DNA from: Astropecten irregularis
Lineage: Eukaryota; Echinodermata; Asteroidea; Paxillosida; Astropectinidae
Reading direction: 5' to 3'
NCBI GenBank assembly: GCA_963971285.1
Contig: OZ020262.1
Coordinates: 12,007,308 to 12,071,307, forward strand
DNA: 64,000 bases
Of the stretch, positions 10,801 through 22,700 are shown one piece after another. The translations under genes were made by a program, and so were the position numbers. Numbering within the stretch: position 1 is the stretch's first letter; every line of letters begins with the position of its first letter. The notes under the pieces were generated by a model. The model saw only the letters and a list, made by a program, of their open reading frames with translations, did no database searches and was not told the DNA's origin.

Positions 10801-11363
10801 TTCTGCTATGCAGGGTACGCTAAAATGGGATCCGGATCCGCAGGATTCGTCCGAAACAAACAGGCCCTTAAATAACATGAAGTTTTGTTAAACGTGCAGT
10901 TTTTGCTTGCTGTACGTAAGTTGGTAAAAGAATGGTCTTCTGACTGGGACAAAAATGTGCGAGTGAAATGAAAATCAGGAATACTGCCAATACCTTCTTC
11001 TTCCGACATATTTAAATAGATTTGGTATCCGGATCAATATTCTGGAATGACGAAAACAGAAACAATATCAACAGCATCGATGGGACCGTGCCATCGGGGC
11101 AGTACGACCAGGACACCCACATCGACTACTGCTGCATGACCAGCGGCAGTGCATCCCAGCCGATTGCTCTGCCAACAGGTAGCCCGTTCTACCTGTTCCC
11201 CTACACCGCGGAGTGTCAGCAGGTGCAGGGCATGACGGTGACCCAAGAGTGGTTCTTCTGGGATTGCGTCGGTGCTCAGACAGCCCCGGAAGGAAGTCAC
11301 CCTCGCTTCCGTTCATCTGGGAACGACCAATACCTATACTACTGCTACTACCAGGCTATCTAG
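7814..11363 (+). CDS. Gene 2: secreted PAN/Apple + ApeC protein, tandem unit
   Basis: Coding exons are 7814-8185, 10394-10688 and 11020-11363 (336 aa), in phases 0 and 1. Order: signal peptide, PAN/Apple-like domain ending in LCIK, ApeC. Compared with gene 1, one codon is lost in the RTNELDAI region (RTKLDAM). The ApeC start reads WPSGKCGLPM, which adds an extra cysteine and gives 17 mature cysteines, an odd number. After the exon 1 donor the frame stays open to 8485, with a second donor-like repeat of the exon end (SYYYGC then AAG|GTAATT) at 8278-8304. Exon 3 ends GSHPRFRSSGNDQ, shared nearly exactly with gene 4. Extracellular microbe binding is inferred from the ApeC family. Confidence 0.88.
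9543..9660 (-). repeat. tRNA-derived SINE, antisense in intron 1 of gene 2
   Basis: Read on the minus strand it begins 'tggtagctcagttgg', a match to a tRNA box A, followed by a degenerate second half. It ends in 'tttgttcacttttcaatga'. The same tail occurs in the other SINE copies at 39372-39472 and 59498-59600. It is a retroposon copy, not a functional tRNA gene: the box B region is corrupted and no clean cloverleaf can be drawn. Confidence 0.65.
9675..9824. repeat. CpG-rich foldback element, intron 1 of gene 2
   Basis: Inverted repeat. The left arm starts 'tgggagactttggagaatc' and the right arm ends 'gattctccaaagtctccca', each about 45 bases long including 'ttcaagt..acagcgcacgcg'. The centre is alternating purine-pyrimidine (gcgtgcgcgcgcgtgcg), a sequence type that can adopt Z-DNA. 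Equivalent copies are at 15531-15680, 21823-21972 and 27965-28115. A relative in a different place is at 50403-50565. Confidence 0.85.
9851..9998. repeat. MITE-like element with ~24-bp inverted ends
   Basis: The left end is 'ggcagttagaagccatcaaa' and the right end is its near reverse complement, 'tttcgtggcttctgactgcc', enclosing about 100 bases. The same element occupies the same place in genes 3 (15707-15854), 4 (21999-22146) and 5 (28142-28289), so it predates those duplications. No coding capacity. The transposon superfamily is not determined. Confidence 0.7.
10043..10150 (+). repeat. tRNA-like SINE fragment in intron 1 of gene 2
   Basis: Starts 'ggaggctgggtagctcagtt', with a box A-like stretch (TAGCTCAGTTGG). 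A box B-like 'gcttggagtccc' lies about 40 bases later, then 'ttttcttgttcacttctcaatgac'. The tail resembles that of the antisense SINE upstream, so both are probably from one family in opposite orientation. Copies are found at the same site in genes 3, 4 and 5. Confidence 0.6.
10758..10867. repeat. 110-bp MITE in intron 2 of gene 2
   Basis: Ends are 'gggcatgtttgttt' and 'aaacaaacaggccc'. The interior repeats GGATCC-containing motifs and 'tatgcagggtacgct'. It is flanked by TTAA on both sides (10754-10757 and 10868-10871). Gene 5 has an unoccupied equivalent near 30940-30960 reading 'gcttgatttaaataacatg', which supports insertion at TTAA or at a TA within it. Identical placement in gene 3 (16615-16724) and gene 4 (22907-23016). 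Confidence 0.85.
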
Positions 11364-11764
11364 ACGACTTCAATGCGGGTTTCATGCAAATTGTGGTCAC
11401 GAAGTGATGGCAATTATCTGACGAGGTTTTCTAATATTTACTTTAAGACGTCATTATTCAGTTCGTGTCAGTAGTTGCATTATGCTTTATAAAATTATCC
11501 AATGTAAACTATTAATGGAAAAGCAGTAAGTCGCAAGTGTACAGTGTTGTAGGATTTAAAACGTTTTAGCATGGTACCACATAGGGGACATCTTAAATAT
11601 TATATATTCATTATATACGTACGGTGTTGTGATGCACGACAAACAAACTTTGAAAATGATCGCCGGAAGTGACAGATATATAATTATACATGTTTGTTTC
11701 TCTTTAAAACCAACGTGTCTTGATTAGTTGTTGAAAGAAATGCGTTTTATTCTAGCTTAGTCAG

Positions 11765-12160
11765 GCTTGGGCTCTGGCTTTTGTTTTGCCCTAGCTTCTG
11801 CTTTGGCATTTGCCATGGCTTCGATCTATGCTTTGGCTTTCGCTTCGACTCTGCTTTGGCTTTGGCTTTGCTTTGGCTTCTGCTTTGGCTTCTGCTTTGG
11901 CTTCTGCTTTGGCTTTGCTTTGGCTTCTGCTTTGGCTCTGCTTTGGCTTCTGCTTTGGCGTTGGCCAAGGATTCGATTTCTGCTTTGGCTATTGCTTTGA
12001 CGCTGGCTTTGGATCCGTCAATTTATCTGGCTTTGGCTTTTTATTTGAGACTCTGGCTCTGGCTTTATCACCGATGTTAACTTGGCTTTGGATTTGTATG
12101 TGGCTTTGGCTTCATATACTGCTTTTACTTTGGCTTTACCATTTACTTTGCTATTCCCCG
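11765..12160. repeat. 12-mer tandem repeat 3' of gene 2
   Basis: Imperfect repeats of GCTTTGGCTTCT and the 6-mer GCTTTG, beginning about 400 bases after the stop codon. The 12-base period keeps several frames open on both strands, which explains the low-complexity open frames here (Ala-Leu-Ala-Ser type on plus, Ala-Lys-Ala-Glu type on minus). Not regarded as coding. Confidence 0.9.
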
Positions 12161-13677
12161 AGTTTTGGATTTTATTTTTTGAAAAAATCAAAAGACTTTA
12201 TATACGAGATTAAGCATGTAGATTTATAAGCTAAATTTATGAGATATAGGCCTACAGGTAATCAACGACGTTTAACTCTTTTTAGTTCTTGGCTTTTACA
12301 CATTTTTGATTATAATTGGATTCTTTCTTTTTATTTAAATGATAATCATATATGAATATAAAGTATAATGATTGAATATTGTGTGGATGTGTACAATTTT
12401 GAATAAATATACAATAGACATGGTTATTGTCACAACTTCTTGCAATACCTAAATTGATATTCAAGAAATGATACCCCTCGGTCTGTTGAGGTCCAGCCAA
12501 AAACAAATGAATACATTCAACACTAGCTTAAATGTTTCGCCCTCTTGGAGAGAAAGGGATTATATTATACTATAATAATTATTATTTAAGCGTTTGATGC
12601 ACATTGTCATAAACCTGTGAAAATCGGGATCTTTGATGCATGGTCTAAAAAAAAATGCGAGTAGAATTAAATACTGCGCGTTGAGTTTATGAGTGACGTA
12701 TAAACTAAGTATGAAAATACGACTGTCGATCTGATACGACTTCCTGAATTTGTGTGCATCAAAAATGATCGATTGTCCATAATTCATAATTATTATTTTA
12801 TAATAATGTGGAGTACTTATTGGTTTTACATTAGTACGTTCGTTTTACTACCAAGTGAAGATGTTTCAGTTAGTTTTTTGTGCAATTTTAGACTTGAAAA
12901 AAAAATGTAAACCTAGAAGAAACAAGACCACAGCAATAACCTAATTGGTATATAATTGACATATACTGCATGCAATTGAGAACCGTCATTTTGGTGGAAA
13001 CGATGAAGCTGCATTAACTGCCATGCTTTTGTAGTCATTTACAAACCAGTCATGAAAAGAATTTGCAATATATTATATATAATCACCCTGCCACACTCAC
13101 GTGCAACGATAAGTCGTGCAGTAAAAAACGATCACCGACATGTACATGGACGTGCAGGTAGTCTATTGGCTGGGCTGCGAACAAATTGAATATTCATCAA
13201 TTTACGGGTTTACACTCATATTGTATTTTATGTTTGACTTCTGTTTTGAATTGTAACTTTAAGATTCGCTCGTGTAATGTGTTTTGCAGATGTTAAAATA
13301 AAAAATAAATAAATAAAAATGAATCGTGCTTGGCAAAAACTCTTTCTGTGACATAAAGTAATTTTGAAGTGCGCATGTCATGCGACCTCTCGGTATAGGT
13401 CACTTGTGATGTATCGAAGACGATGTACACAACTCCCTTAAACGCTCAGCGCACGGATGACTGTACGAACAGTGACGTCACATCGCCAGCTAATTACCAA
13501 CTCGCCCCCTAGACGAAAACACCGCTTGCTTCGTGTGGACTGCGTAGTAAGATATTTCATCTTTTGGGATTCGCAAGTACAGAATTCAGCGTGTTCTCAG
13601 ACGAGTATCAGACGACAATTTCAGAGGAACGGTCAGCCACATATTTAGCTTGCATCTGAACTTGGTCAGAATCAAAC
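12161..13677 (+). promoter_or_regulatory. Spacer and upstream region of gene 3
   Basis: Nearly the same sequence as 18051-19714 and 24346-25854. The inverted CCAAT block begins at 13162. A perfect CRE-type palindrome TGACGTCA is at 13473-13480, about 200 bases before the ATG. It lies inside a ~55-base segment that genes 1 and 2 lack. No TATA box is seen at the gene 1 position. The distal half has no recognised function. Confidence 0.5.
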
Positions 13678-16600
13678 ATGAAGGATATAGGGCAGATATC
13701 ATTGAAGCTCGTCCTGGCAATGTATATCATAGCAGCCCAGATGCCAGGCTTGTTGGGTGATGGTAGTTGCCCAGGCTTACGCACAAAATTGGATGCCATG
13801 AAAAAGATGTCACTTCAGAATATCCTGCACGCCCTCAAAGAGATGGCCCTCCGCGGTCACACCATCGAGGAATATCAAGACAAGAGCCGCATCAGTTGCA
13901 CCAAGCTGTGTCTCGACAACGACAAGTGTCGATCATTCAACCACGACAAAACCAACGGCATTTGTCAGTTGAACGACGCTCGAAACGTCACCTTTCCGGG
14001 AGATATGCATCAGGACGAGAGTTTCTCATACTACGACCTTTGTATTAAGGTAATTCTTCTCCCTTGCTTTGCACGTGTTTCAAATCTTAAGAACACAATA
14101 GGCTTCTTGTTGGTCTCTCTGTGTGTTTTGTTCGTTTACAGTTTCTCATACTACTACGGTTGTAAGGTAATTATTCTCTTGTTTGTGGGTTTATTTGAAC
14201 ATGGTTTACTCTCGTCTTCTTTTCTAAATTTCTTAGTCAAAACAACTGATGTATATTCAAATTTCCATCCTAATCAAAATGGGAGAAGCTGTAAAATGTT
14301 TGTAGTGTGTGGTGAAGATGCTTGTATAGAGGGATTGGGAGAAACATGACAAATTTACACTTTAAAGTCTGTACTATACATGTATAGCGTTGTGCATACT
14401 TTCTGTGGATTCAATCCAATTGCCGTAACTTGAACAAAACAGAAAACAAAATAGAATACTAAAAATCATAATACGGTTTTTCCCCTCTCGTTTTTTATGC
14501 ACGAAAACCTTTATTATTTCCTTTGTGTAAGCTTACTTATTTGTTTTGAATACCCCAAGAATGAAGGGATATTTGCGTAAATTGAGGGTCAGCACACGAT
14601 GTACCTGCATTATTACATTTAACCGTAACACACGGGTGGCCTTTTCCTACGTGGTTATTTAATTAATAAGAGATTCGCATCCACATTTGTGTTTCGATAA
14701 TGTCAAGGCCGGATGGCCACCCTTTTACCTGCTGGTGTTGAAAACTACTAAATTGTTTGACGGCTAAGCGCGGTTGTGCCTAACAATGACCGGCTTCCTG
14801 TAACTAGTTTCCATAGCAACTAATAACAAAACTGTGAGAGAAGTTCATTAGAGCTTCGAGACACGCTTTTGTGTTGCATGGAATTCAGGGCCACCGTCGA
14901 CACAGCATGTGGGCGGTGAAGCAGCTTGTGAATAATAATGGCCTCCTGACCATAGCTAGTTTCCAGAGCAACCGACAAAAAAAAGAATTGCGTACGTGAC
15001 GGGTATTGGGTGCGGGTTTTTTTGCATCCATATTCAAACAACAACAACAACGGCACACAAGAAACGTCTTTTTCGTGAAATAGATTTCAAATGACGGCGT
15101 GAAAGTTTGTTCGGTGATTTCGTTTCAATCTCTACCATTAGGAAGAAATGATAGAAAGGAATAAACATCACTATTAAACAAAAATACCACACGTGGTAAA
15201 CACTATTCATTGGGGAGTGGAGAAGGAAGCTGGCAATTCTAAAGGCCGATGCAAACTTTCAACCATTTTGGTAACATTCTCGATACCATGTAGATCAGGT
15301 ACCTTGTTTACTACAGTGTACACAGGGCAACGGCGTCATTAACAACTTGGTATCCACATAATCACCAAATAACTACAAGGGAAACTGACTGAACATCAAA
15401 TCATTGAAAAGTGAACAAAGACAAACTGACTGGAGCGAGGTTTAATCAGTGACGGAAGCGACCTCAGGAATACTGTACCGGCGCTCCCACCAACTGAGCT
15501 ACCAATCCCCCACGTTGATGGTGTCCCTAATGGGAGACTTTGGAGAATCGGCCTTCAAGTGAACAGCGCACGCGCACACAATTGTGAGCATGCGCGCGTT
15601 GTTTTTCGCGTGCGCGCGCATGCGCTGTTGTGCACGCGCATGCGCTGTTGACTTGAAGACCGATTCTCCAAAGTCTCCCATTATTGCTAATAATCTTTTC
15701 TCGTCTGGCAGTTAGAAGCCATCAAACCACGCATATAGGCCTACTGATATATCCCAAGGATCATTTCATCGATACGCGCAGCATTTATAACGCTGCAACC
15801 TGAGATATAGCTGCATATAGCGGTATGTTAGTGGTTTCGTGGCTTCTGACTGCCAAACGAACAAAGATAATTGACAATTAGGTACAAGACCAACGTAAGG
15901 AGGCTGGGTAGCTCAGTTGGTGGGAGCTAGCGCCGATGCAGTATTCCGGAGGTCGCTGCTTGGAGTCCCTCCCAATTTTTCTTGTTCACTTCTCAATGAC
16001 AATTTGGTAGCATGTTACTCAAATGTTACTGAGATGATAACGAACGAATGTAGATGCTACCGTGATGTTGCTGAGTTGTAACCAATTATTATGGTCTAAA
16101 TCGCATGACATACCTGTTGTCGTGTGACTTGGACAAAATGGCAGCCTCTATGTAATGGAACAAAAAGGAATATGACCAACTCATTGACTTATGGTTAAGC
16201 TGTATCGTCTTCTCTCTAATTGGTTATGGTGTCATGCTTCTTACGTATAGAGTACAGAGTTCACTGGACTCTGGCCGTCGGGCAAATGCGGTCTACCAAT
16301 GCCGGTCGCCGGTTGCCCGACTGCTGATGGTTTTAACTGGGAAACCGGTTATCGATTACACGACACGGAGAGTGCTGATCCAAATAACAACTGGTCGGCC
16401 GGACTGCACCTCAAGGGACCGTACGGGGTAGATGACATGTACCAACACTTCTGCATGAAAACGGTGGACCGTGTCGGCTACTGTGACACAGAATGGCCAC
16501 AAGGGGAATACTGCGTCTTCAAATATGGAGACAACTGCCCCACAAGTGAGTTCATGAGACCATCTAGTCCATATATATATGATCTAGTCCATCTAAGTTT

Positions 16601-17220
16601 GATAGCTTGATTAAGGGCATGTTTGTTTCACGCAAAGGATCCGATATTTTGGGATCCTTCTGCTATGCAGGGTACGCTAAAATGGGATCCGGATCCGCAG
16701 GATTCGTCCGAAACAAACAGGCCCTTAAATAACATGAAGTTTTGTTAAACGTGCAGTTTTTGCTTGCTGTACGTAAGTTGGTAAAAGAATGGTCTTCTGA
16801 CTGGGACAAAAATGTGCGAGTGAAATGAAAATCAGGAATACTGCCAATACCTTCTTCTTCCGACATATTTAAATAGATTTGGTATCCGGATCAATATTCT
16901 GGAATGACGAAAACAGAAACAATATCAACAGCATCGATGGGACCGTGCCATCGGGGCAGTACGACCAGGACACCCACATCGACTACTGCTGCATGACCAG
17001 CGGCAGTGCATCCCAGCCGATTGCTCTGCCAACAGGTAGCCCGTTCTACCTGTTCCCCTACACCGCGGAGTGTCAGCAGGTGCAGGGCATGACGGTGACA
17101 CAAGAGTGGTTCTTCTGGGATTGCGTCGGTGCTCAGACAGCCCCGGTAGGAAGTCACCCTCGCTACCAAGCGAATGGGAACGACCATTACGTATACTACT
17201 GCTACTACCAGGCTATCTAG
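13678..17220 (+). CDS. Gene 3: secreted PAN/Apple + ApeC protein, tandem unit
   Basis: Coding exons are 13678-14049, 16251-16545 and 16877-17220 (336 aa). Near-twin of gene 2 in exons and introns. Differences include IRC to ISC before the first PAN cysteine pair (R74 to S) and a C-terminal stretch GSHPRYQANGNDH instead of GSHPRFRSSGNDQ. The extra cysteine of WPSGKCGLPM is kept (17 mature cysteines). The frame is open past the exon 1 donor to 14349, with the same duplicated exon end and second donor as gene 2. The start is set by 'gaatcaaacATGaag', common to the family. Role as in gene 1, inferred. Confidence 0.88.
15391..16010. repeat. Repeat cluster in intron 1 of gene 3
   Basis: The same series as in gene 2: antisense tRNA-derived SINE (about 15391-15514), CpG-rich foldback (15531-15680), inverted-end MITE (15707-15854) and sense SINE fragment (15899-16010). 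The foldback centre differs slightly (gcgtgcgcgcgcatgcgctg), showing drift since duplication. Confidence 0.75.
16615..16724. repeat. 110-bp MITE in intron 2 of gene 3
   Basis: Same element and same TTAA-flanked site as 10758-10867. Its presence in genes 2, 3 and 4 but not at this site in gene 5 groups these introns. Confidence 0.85.
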
Positions 17221-17627
17221 ACGACTTCAATGCGGGTTTCATGCAAATTGTGGTCACGAAGTGATGGCAATTATCTGTATAGACGAGGTTTTCAAATATT
17301 AACTTTAAGACGTCATTATTCAGTTCATGTCAGTAGTTGCATTATGCTTTATAAAATTATCCAATGTAAACTATTAATGGAAAAGAAATGTGTCGCAAGT
17401 GTACAGTGTTGTAGGATTACAAACGTTTTAGCATGGTACCACATAGGGGACATCTTAAATATTATATATTCATTATATACGTACGGTGTTGTGATGCACG
17501 ACAAACAAACTTTGAAAATGATCGCCGGAAGTGACAGATATATAATTATACATGTTTGTTTCTCTTTAAAACCAACGTGTCTTGATTAGTTGTTGAAAGA
17601 AATGCGTTTTATTCTAGCTTAGACAGG

Positions 17628-18050
17628 CTTGGGCTCTGGCTTTTGTTTTTGCCCTAGCTTCTGCTTTTGCATTTGCTATGGCTTCGATCTATGCTTTGGC
17701 TTTCGCTTCGACTCTGCTTTGGCTTTGGCTTTGCTTTGGCTTCTGCTTTGGCTTCTGCTTTGGCTTCTGCTTTGGCTTCTGCTTTGGCTTCTGCTTTGGC
17801 TTTGCTTTGGCTTTGCTTTGGCTTCTGCTTTGGCTCTGCTTTGGCTTCTGCTTTGGCGTTGGCCAAGGATTCGATTTCTGCTTTGGCTATTGCTTTGACG
17901 CTGGCTTTGGATCCGTCAATTTATCTGGCTTTGGCTTTTTATTTGAGACTCTGGCTCTGGCTTTATCACCGATGTTAACTTGGCTTTGGATTTGTATGTG
18001 GCTTTGGCTTCATATACTGCTTTTACTTTGGCTTTACCATTGACTTTGCT
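17628..18050. repeat. 12-mer tandem repeat 3' of gene 3
   Basis: GCTTTGGCTTCT-type array. It has more consecutive 12-mer units than gene 2 (about 17741-17800), so copy number varies between paralogous arrays. Read-through frames here are repeat artefacts. Confidence 0.9.
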
Positions 18051-19714
18051 ATTCCCCGAGTTCTGGATTTAATTTTTTGAAAAAATCAAAAGACTTGTTA
18101 TACGAAATTAAGCATGTAGATTTATAAGCTAAATTTATGAGGCCTACAGGTTATCAACGACGTTTAACTCTTTTAAGTTCTTGGCTTTTACACATTTTTG
18201 ATTATAATTGGATTCTTTCTTTTTATTTAAATGATAATCATATATATTAATATAAAGTATAATGATTGAATATTGTGTGGATGTGTACAATTTTGAATAG
18301 TTAGACATGGTTATTGTCACAACTTATATACTTTCATGAGAAACAGAAAAGCTTTATTTTCTATCTGATACTGATGGTGATGGTGGTTATTCATTTAGGG
18401 AAAGTTTTCTTGGTTTATAGGACACTCTACGTGTCGCTGTATATTTAAATATCGACTTTTAATCTGAGTTTTCAAAGCATGACTTCTTGCAATACTTAAA
18501 TTGATATTCAAGAAATGATACCCCTCGGTCTGTTGAGGTCCAGCCAAAAACAAATGAATAAATTCAGACCTAGCTTAAATGTTTTGCCCTCTTGGAGAGA
18601 AAGGGGTTATATTATACTATAATAATTATTATTTAAGCGTTTGATGCACATTGTCATAAACCTGTGAAAATCGGGATCTTTGATGCATGGTCTAAAAAAA
18701 AATGCGAGTAGAATTAAATACTGCGCGTTGAGTTTATGAGTGACGTATAAACTAAGTACGAAAATACGACTGTCGATCTGATACGATTTCCTGAATTTGT
18801 GTGCAACAGAAATGATCGATTGTCCATAATTCATAATTATTATATTTATAATAATGTGGAGTATTTATTGGTTTTACATTAGTACTTTCGTTCTACTACC
18901 AAGTGAAGATGTTTCAGTTAGTATTTTGTGCAATTTTAGACATGAAAAAAAAAATGTAAACCTAGAAGAAACAAGACCACAGCAATTACCTAATTGGTAT
19001 AGAATTGACATATACTGCATGCAATTGAAAACCGTCATTTTGGTGGAAACGATGAAGCTGCATTAACTGCCATGCTTTTGTAGTCATTTACAAACCAGTC
19101 GTGAAAAGAATGTGCGAATGATATCACCCTGCCACACTCACGTGCAACGATAAGTCGTGCAGTAAAAAAAGATCACCGACATATGTACATGTACGTGCAG
19201 GCAGTCTATTGGCTGAGCTGCGAACAAATTGAATATTCATCAATTTACGGGTTTACACTCATATTCTATTTTATGTTTGACTTCTGTTTTGAATTGTAAC
19301 TTTAAGATTCGCTCGTGTAATGTGTATTGCAGATGTTGAAATGAAAATAAATGAATAAAAATGAATCGTGCTTGGCAAAAACTCTTTCTGTGACATAAAG
19401 TAATTTTGAAGTGCGCATGTCATGCGACCTCTCGGTATAGGTCACTTGTGATGTATCGAAGACGATGTACACAACTCCCTTAAACGCTCAGCGCACGGAT
19501 GACTGTACGGACAGTGACGTCACATCGCCAGCTAATAACCAACTCGCCCCCTAGACGAAAACACCGCTTGCTTCGTGTGGACTGCGTAGTAAGATATTTC
19601 ATTTTTTGTGCACGTACATATTTCAGCGTGTTCTCAGACGAGTATCAGACGACAATTTCAGAAGAACGGTCAGCCACATATTTAGCTTGCATCTGAACTT
19701 GGTCAGAATCAAAC
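18051..19714 (+). promoter_or_regulatory. Spacer and upstream region of gene 4
   Basis: Homologous to 12161-13677, but with an extra ~165-base segment at about 18318-18485 that genes 2 and 4 lack in their own 3' spacers. The inverted CCAAT block begins at 19205 and CRE TGACGTCA is at 19515-19522. The TATA position of gene 1 reads 'cacgtacatatttc' here. No other gene is seen. Confidence 0.5.
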
Positions 19715-22700
19715 ATGAAGGATATAGGGCAGATATCATTGAAGCTCGTCCTGGCAATGTATATCATAGCAGCCCAGATGCCAGGCTTGTTGGGTGATGG
19801 TAGTTGCCCAGGCTTACGCACAAAATTGGATGCCATGAAAAAGATGTCACTTCAGAATATCCTGCACGCCCTCAAAGAGATGGCCCTCCGCGGTCACACC
19901 ATTGAGGAATATCAAGACAAGAGCCGCATCAGGTGCACCAAGCTGTGTCTCGACAACGACAAGTGTCGATCATTCAACCACGACAAAACCAACGGCATTT
20001 GTCAGTTGAACGACGCTCGAAACGTCACCTTTCCGGGAGATATGCATCAGGACGAGAGTTTCTCATACTACGACCTTTGTGTTAAGGTAATCCTTCTCCC
20101 TTGCTTTGCACGTGTTTTAAATCTTAAGAACACAATAGGCTTCTTATTCGTCTCTCTGTGTGTTTTGTTCGTTTTCAGTATCTCATACTACTACGGTTGT
20201 AAGGTAATTTTTCTCTTGTGTGTGGATTTATTTAAACATGGTTTACTCTCGTCTTCTTTTTCTAAATTTCTTAGTCAAAACAATTGATGTATATTCAAAT
20301 TTCCATCCTAACCAAAATGGGAGAAGCTGTAAAATGTATGTAGTGTTGGTGAAGATGCTTGTAGAGGGATTGGGAGAAACATGACAAATTTACACTTTAA
20401 AGTCTGCACTAAACATGTATAGCGTTGTGCATACTTTCTGTGGATTCAATCCAATTGCCGTAAATTGAACGAAACAGAAAACAAAATAGAATACTAAAAA
20501 TCATAAAACGGTATTTCCCCTCTCGTTTTTTGTGCACGAAAACCTTTATTATTTCCTTTGTGTAAGCGTATACTTATTTGTTTTGAATACCCCAAGAATG
20601 GAGGGATATTTGCGTAAATTGAGGGTCAGCAAACGATGTACCTGCATTATTACATACAACCGTAACACACGGGTGGCCTTTTCCTGCTTGGTTAATTAAT
20701 TAATAAGAGATTCGCATCCACATTTGTGTTTCGATAATGTCAAGGCCGCGTGGCCACCCTTCTACCTGCTGGTGTTGAAACGACTAAATTGTTTGACTGC
20801 TATAAGCGCGGTTGCGCCTAACAATGACGGGCTTCCGGTAACTAGTTTCCATAGTAACTAATAACAAAACTGTGAGTGAAGTTCATTAGAGCTTCGAGAC
20901 ACGCTTTTGTGTTGCATGGAATTCAGGGCCACCGTCGAAACAGCATGTGGGCGGTGAAGCAGCTTGTGAATAATAATGGTCTCCTGACCATAGCTAGTTT
21001 CCGACAAAAAAAAAAGAATTGCGTACGTGACGGGTATTGGGTGCGGGTTTTATTTTTGCATCCATATTCAAACAACAACAACAACAACAACAACAACGGC
21101 ACACAAGAAACGTCTTTTTCGTGAAATAGATTTCAAATGACGGCGTGAAAGGTTGTTCGGTGATTTCGTTTCAATCTCTACCATTGGGAAGAAATGATAG
21201 AAAGGAATAAACATCACTATTAAACAAAAATACCACACGTGGTAAACACTATCCATTGGGGAGTGGAGTAGGAAGCTGGCAATTTTAAAGGCCGATGCAA
21301 ACTTTCAACCATTTTGGTAACATTCGCGATAACTGTAGATCAGGGGCCAATTTCATAGAGCTGCTTTAATAAGCAAAAAATGTGCTTAAGCACGAAAAGT
21401 CTTCCTTGATTAAACAGGATTGCCGACCAAATTTTCATGTGATGTTCACTGCTTTTGACTTGTATTTGGCCATTGTTTGCTGAGGATAACATTCACAAGG
21501 AGTTTTGGCTGGCATACTGATTTTATTTACCAAGGATTTTGCTGCTTAAGCATACTTTGGTGCTTAAGCAGCTCTATGAAATTGGCCCCAGGTAACTTGT
21601 TTACAATGTCCACAGGGCAACGGCGTCATTAACAACTTGGTATCCACATAATCACAAAATAACTACAAGGGAAACTGAGTGAACATCAAAATCATTGAAA
21701 AGTGAACAAAGACAAACTGACTGGAGCGAGGTTTAATCAGTGACGGAAGCGAACTCAGGAATACTGAACCGGCGCTCCCTCCAACTGAGCTACCAATCCC
21801 CCACTTTGGTGGTGTCCCTAAATGGGAGACTTTGGAGAACCGGCCTTCAAGTGAACAGCGCACGCGCACACAATTGTGAGCATGCGCGCGTTGTTTTTCG
21901 CGTGCGCGCGCGTGCGGTGTTGTGCTCGCGCGTGCGCTGTTGACTTGAAGACCGATTCTCCAAAGTCTCCCATTATTGCTAATAATCTTTTCTCGTCTGG
22001 CAGTTAGAAGCCATCAAACCACGCATATAGGCCTACTGATATATTCCAAGGATTATTTCATCGATACGCGCAGCATTTATAACGGTGCAACCTGAGATAT
22101 AGCTGCATATAGCGGTATGTTAGTGGTTTCGTGGCTTCTGACTGCCAAACGAACAAAGATAATTGACAATTAGGTACAAGACCAACGTAAGGAGGCTGGG
22201 TAGCTCAGTTGGTGGGAGCTAGCGCCGATGCAGTATTCCGGAGGTCGCTGCTTGGAGTCCCTCCCAATTTTTCTTGTTCACTTCTCAATGACAATTTGGT
22301 AGCATGTTACTCAAATGTTACTGAGATGATAACGAACGAATGTAGATGCTACCGTGATGTTGCTGAGTTGTAACCAATTATTATGGTCTAAATCGCATGA
22401 CATACCTGTTGTCGTGTGACTTGGACAAAATGGCAGCCTCTTTGTAATGGAACAAAAAGGAATATGACCAACTCATTGACTTATGGTTAAGCTGTATCGT
22501 CTTCTCTCTAATTGGTTATGGTGTCATGCTTCTTACGTATAGAGTACAGAGTTCACTGGACTCTGGCCGTCGGGCAAATGCGGTCTACCAATGCCGGTCG
22601 CCGGTTGCCCGACTGCTGATGGTTTTAACTGGGAAACCGGTTATCGATTACACGACACGGAGAGTGGTGATCCAAATAACAACTGGTCGGCCGGACTGCA

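Noticed and set aside
11747..12229. Open frames rich in Leu/Ala/Phe or Lys/Ala/Gln in the arrays after genes 2, 3, 4, 6 and 10
   Set aside because: The 6/12-base repeat GCTTTGGCTTCT has no stop in several frames. Length tracks array length, with no start context or splice support.
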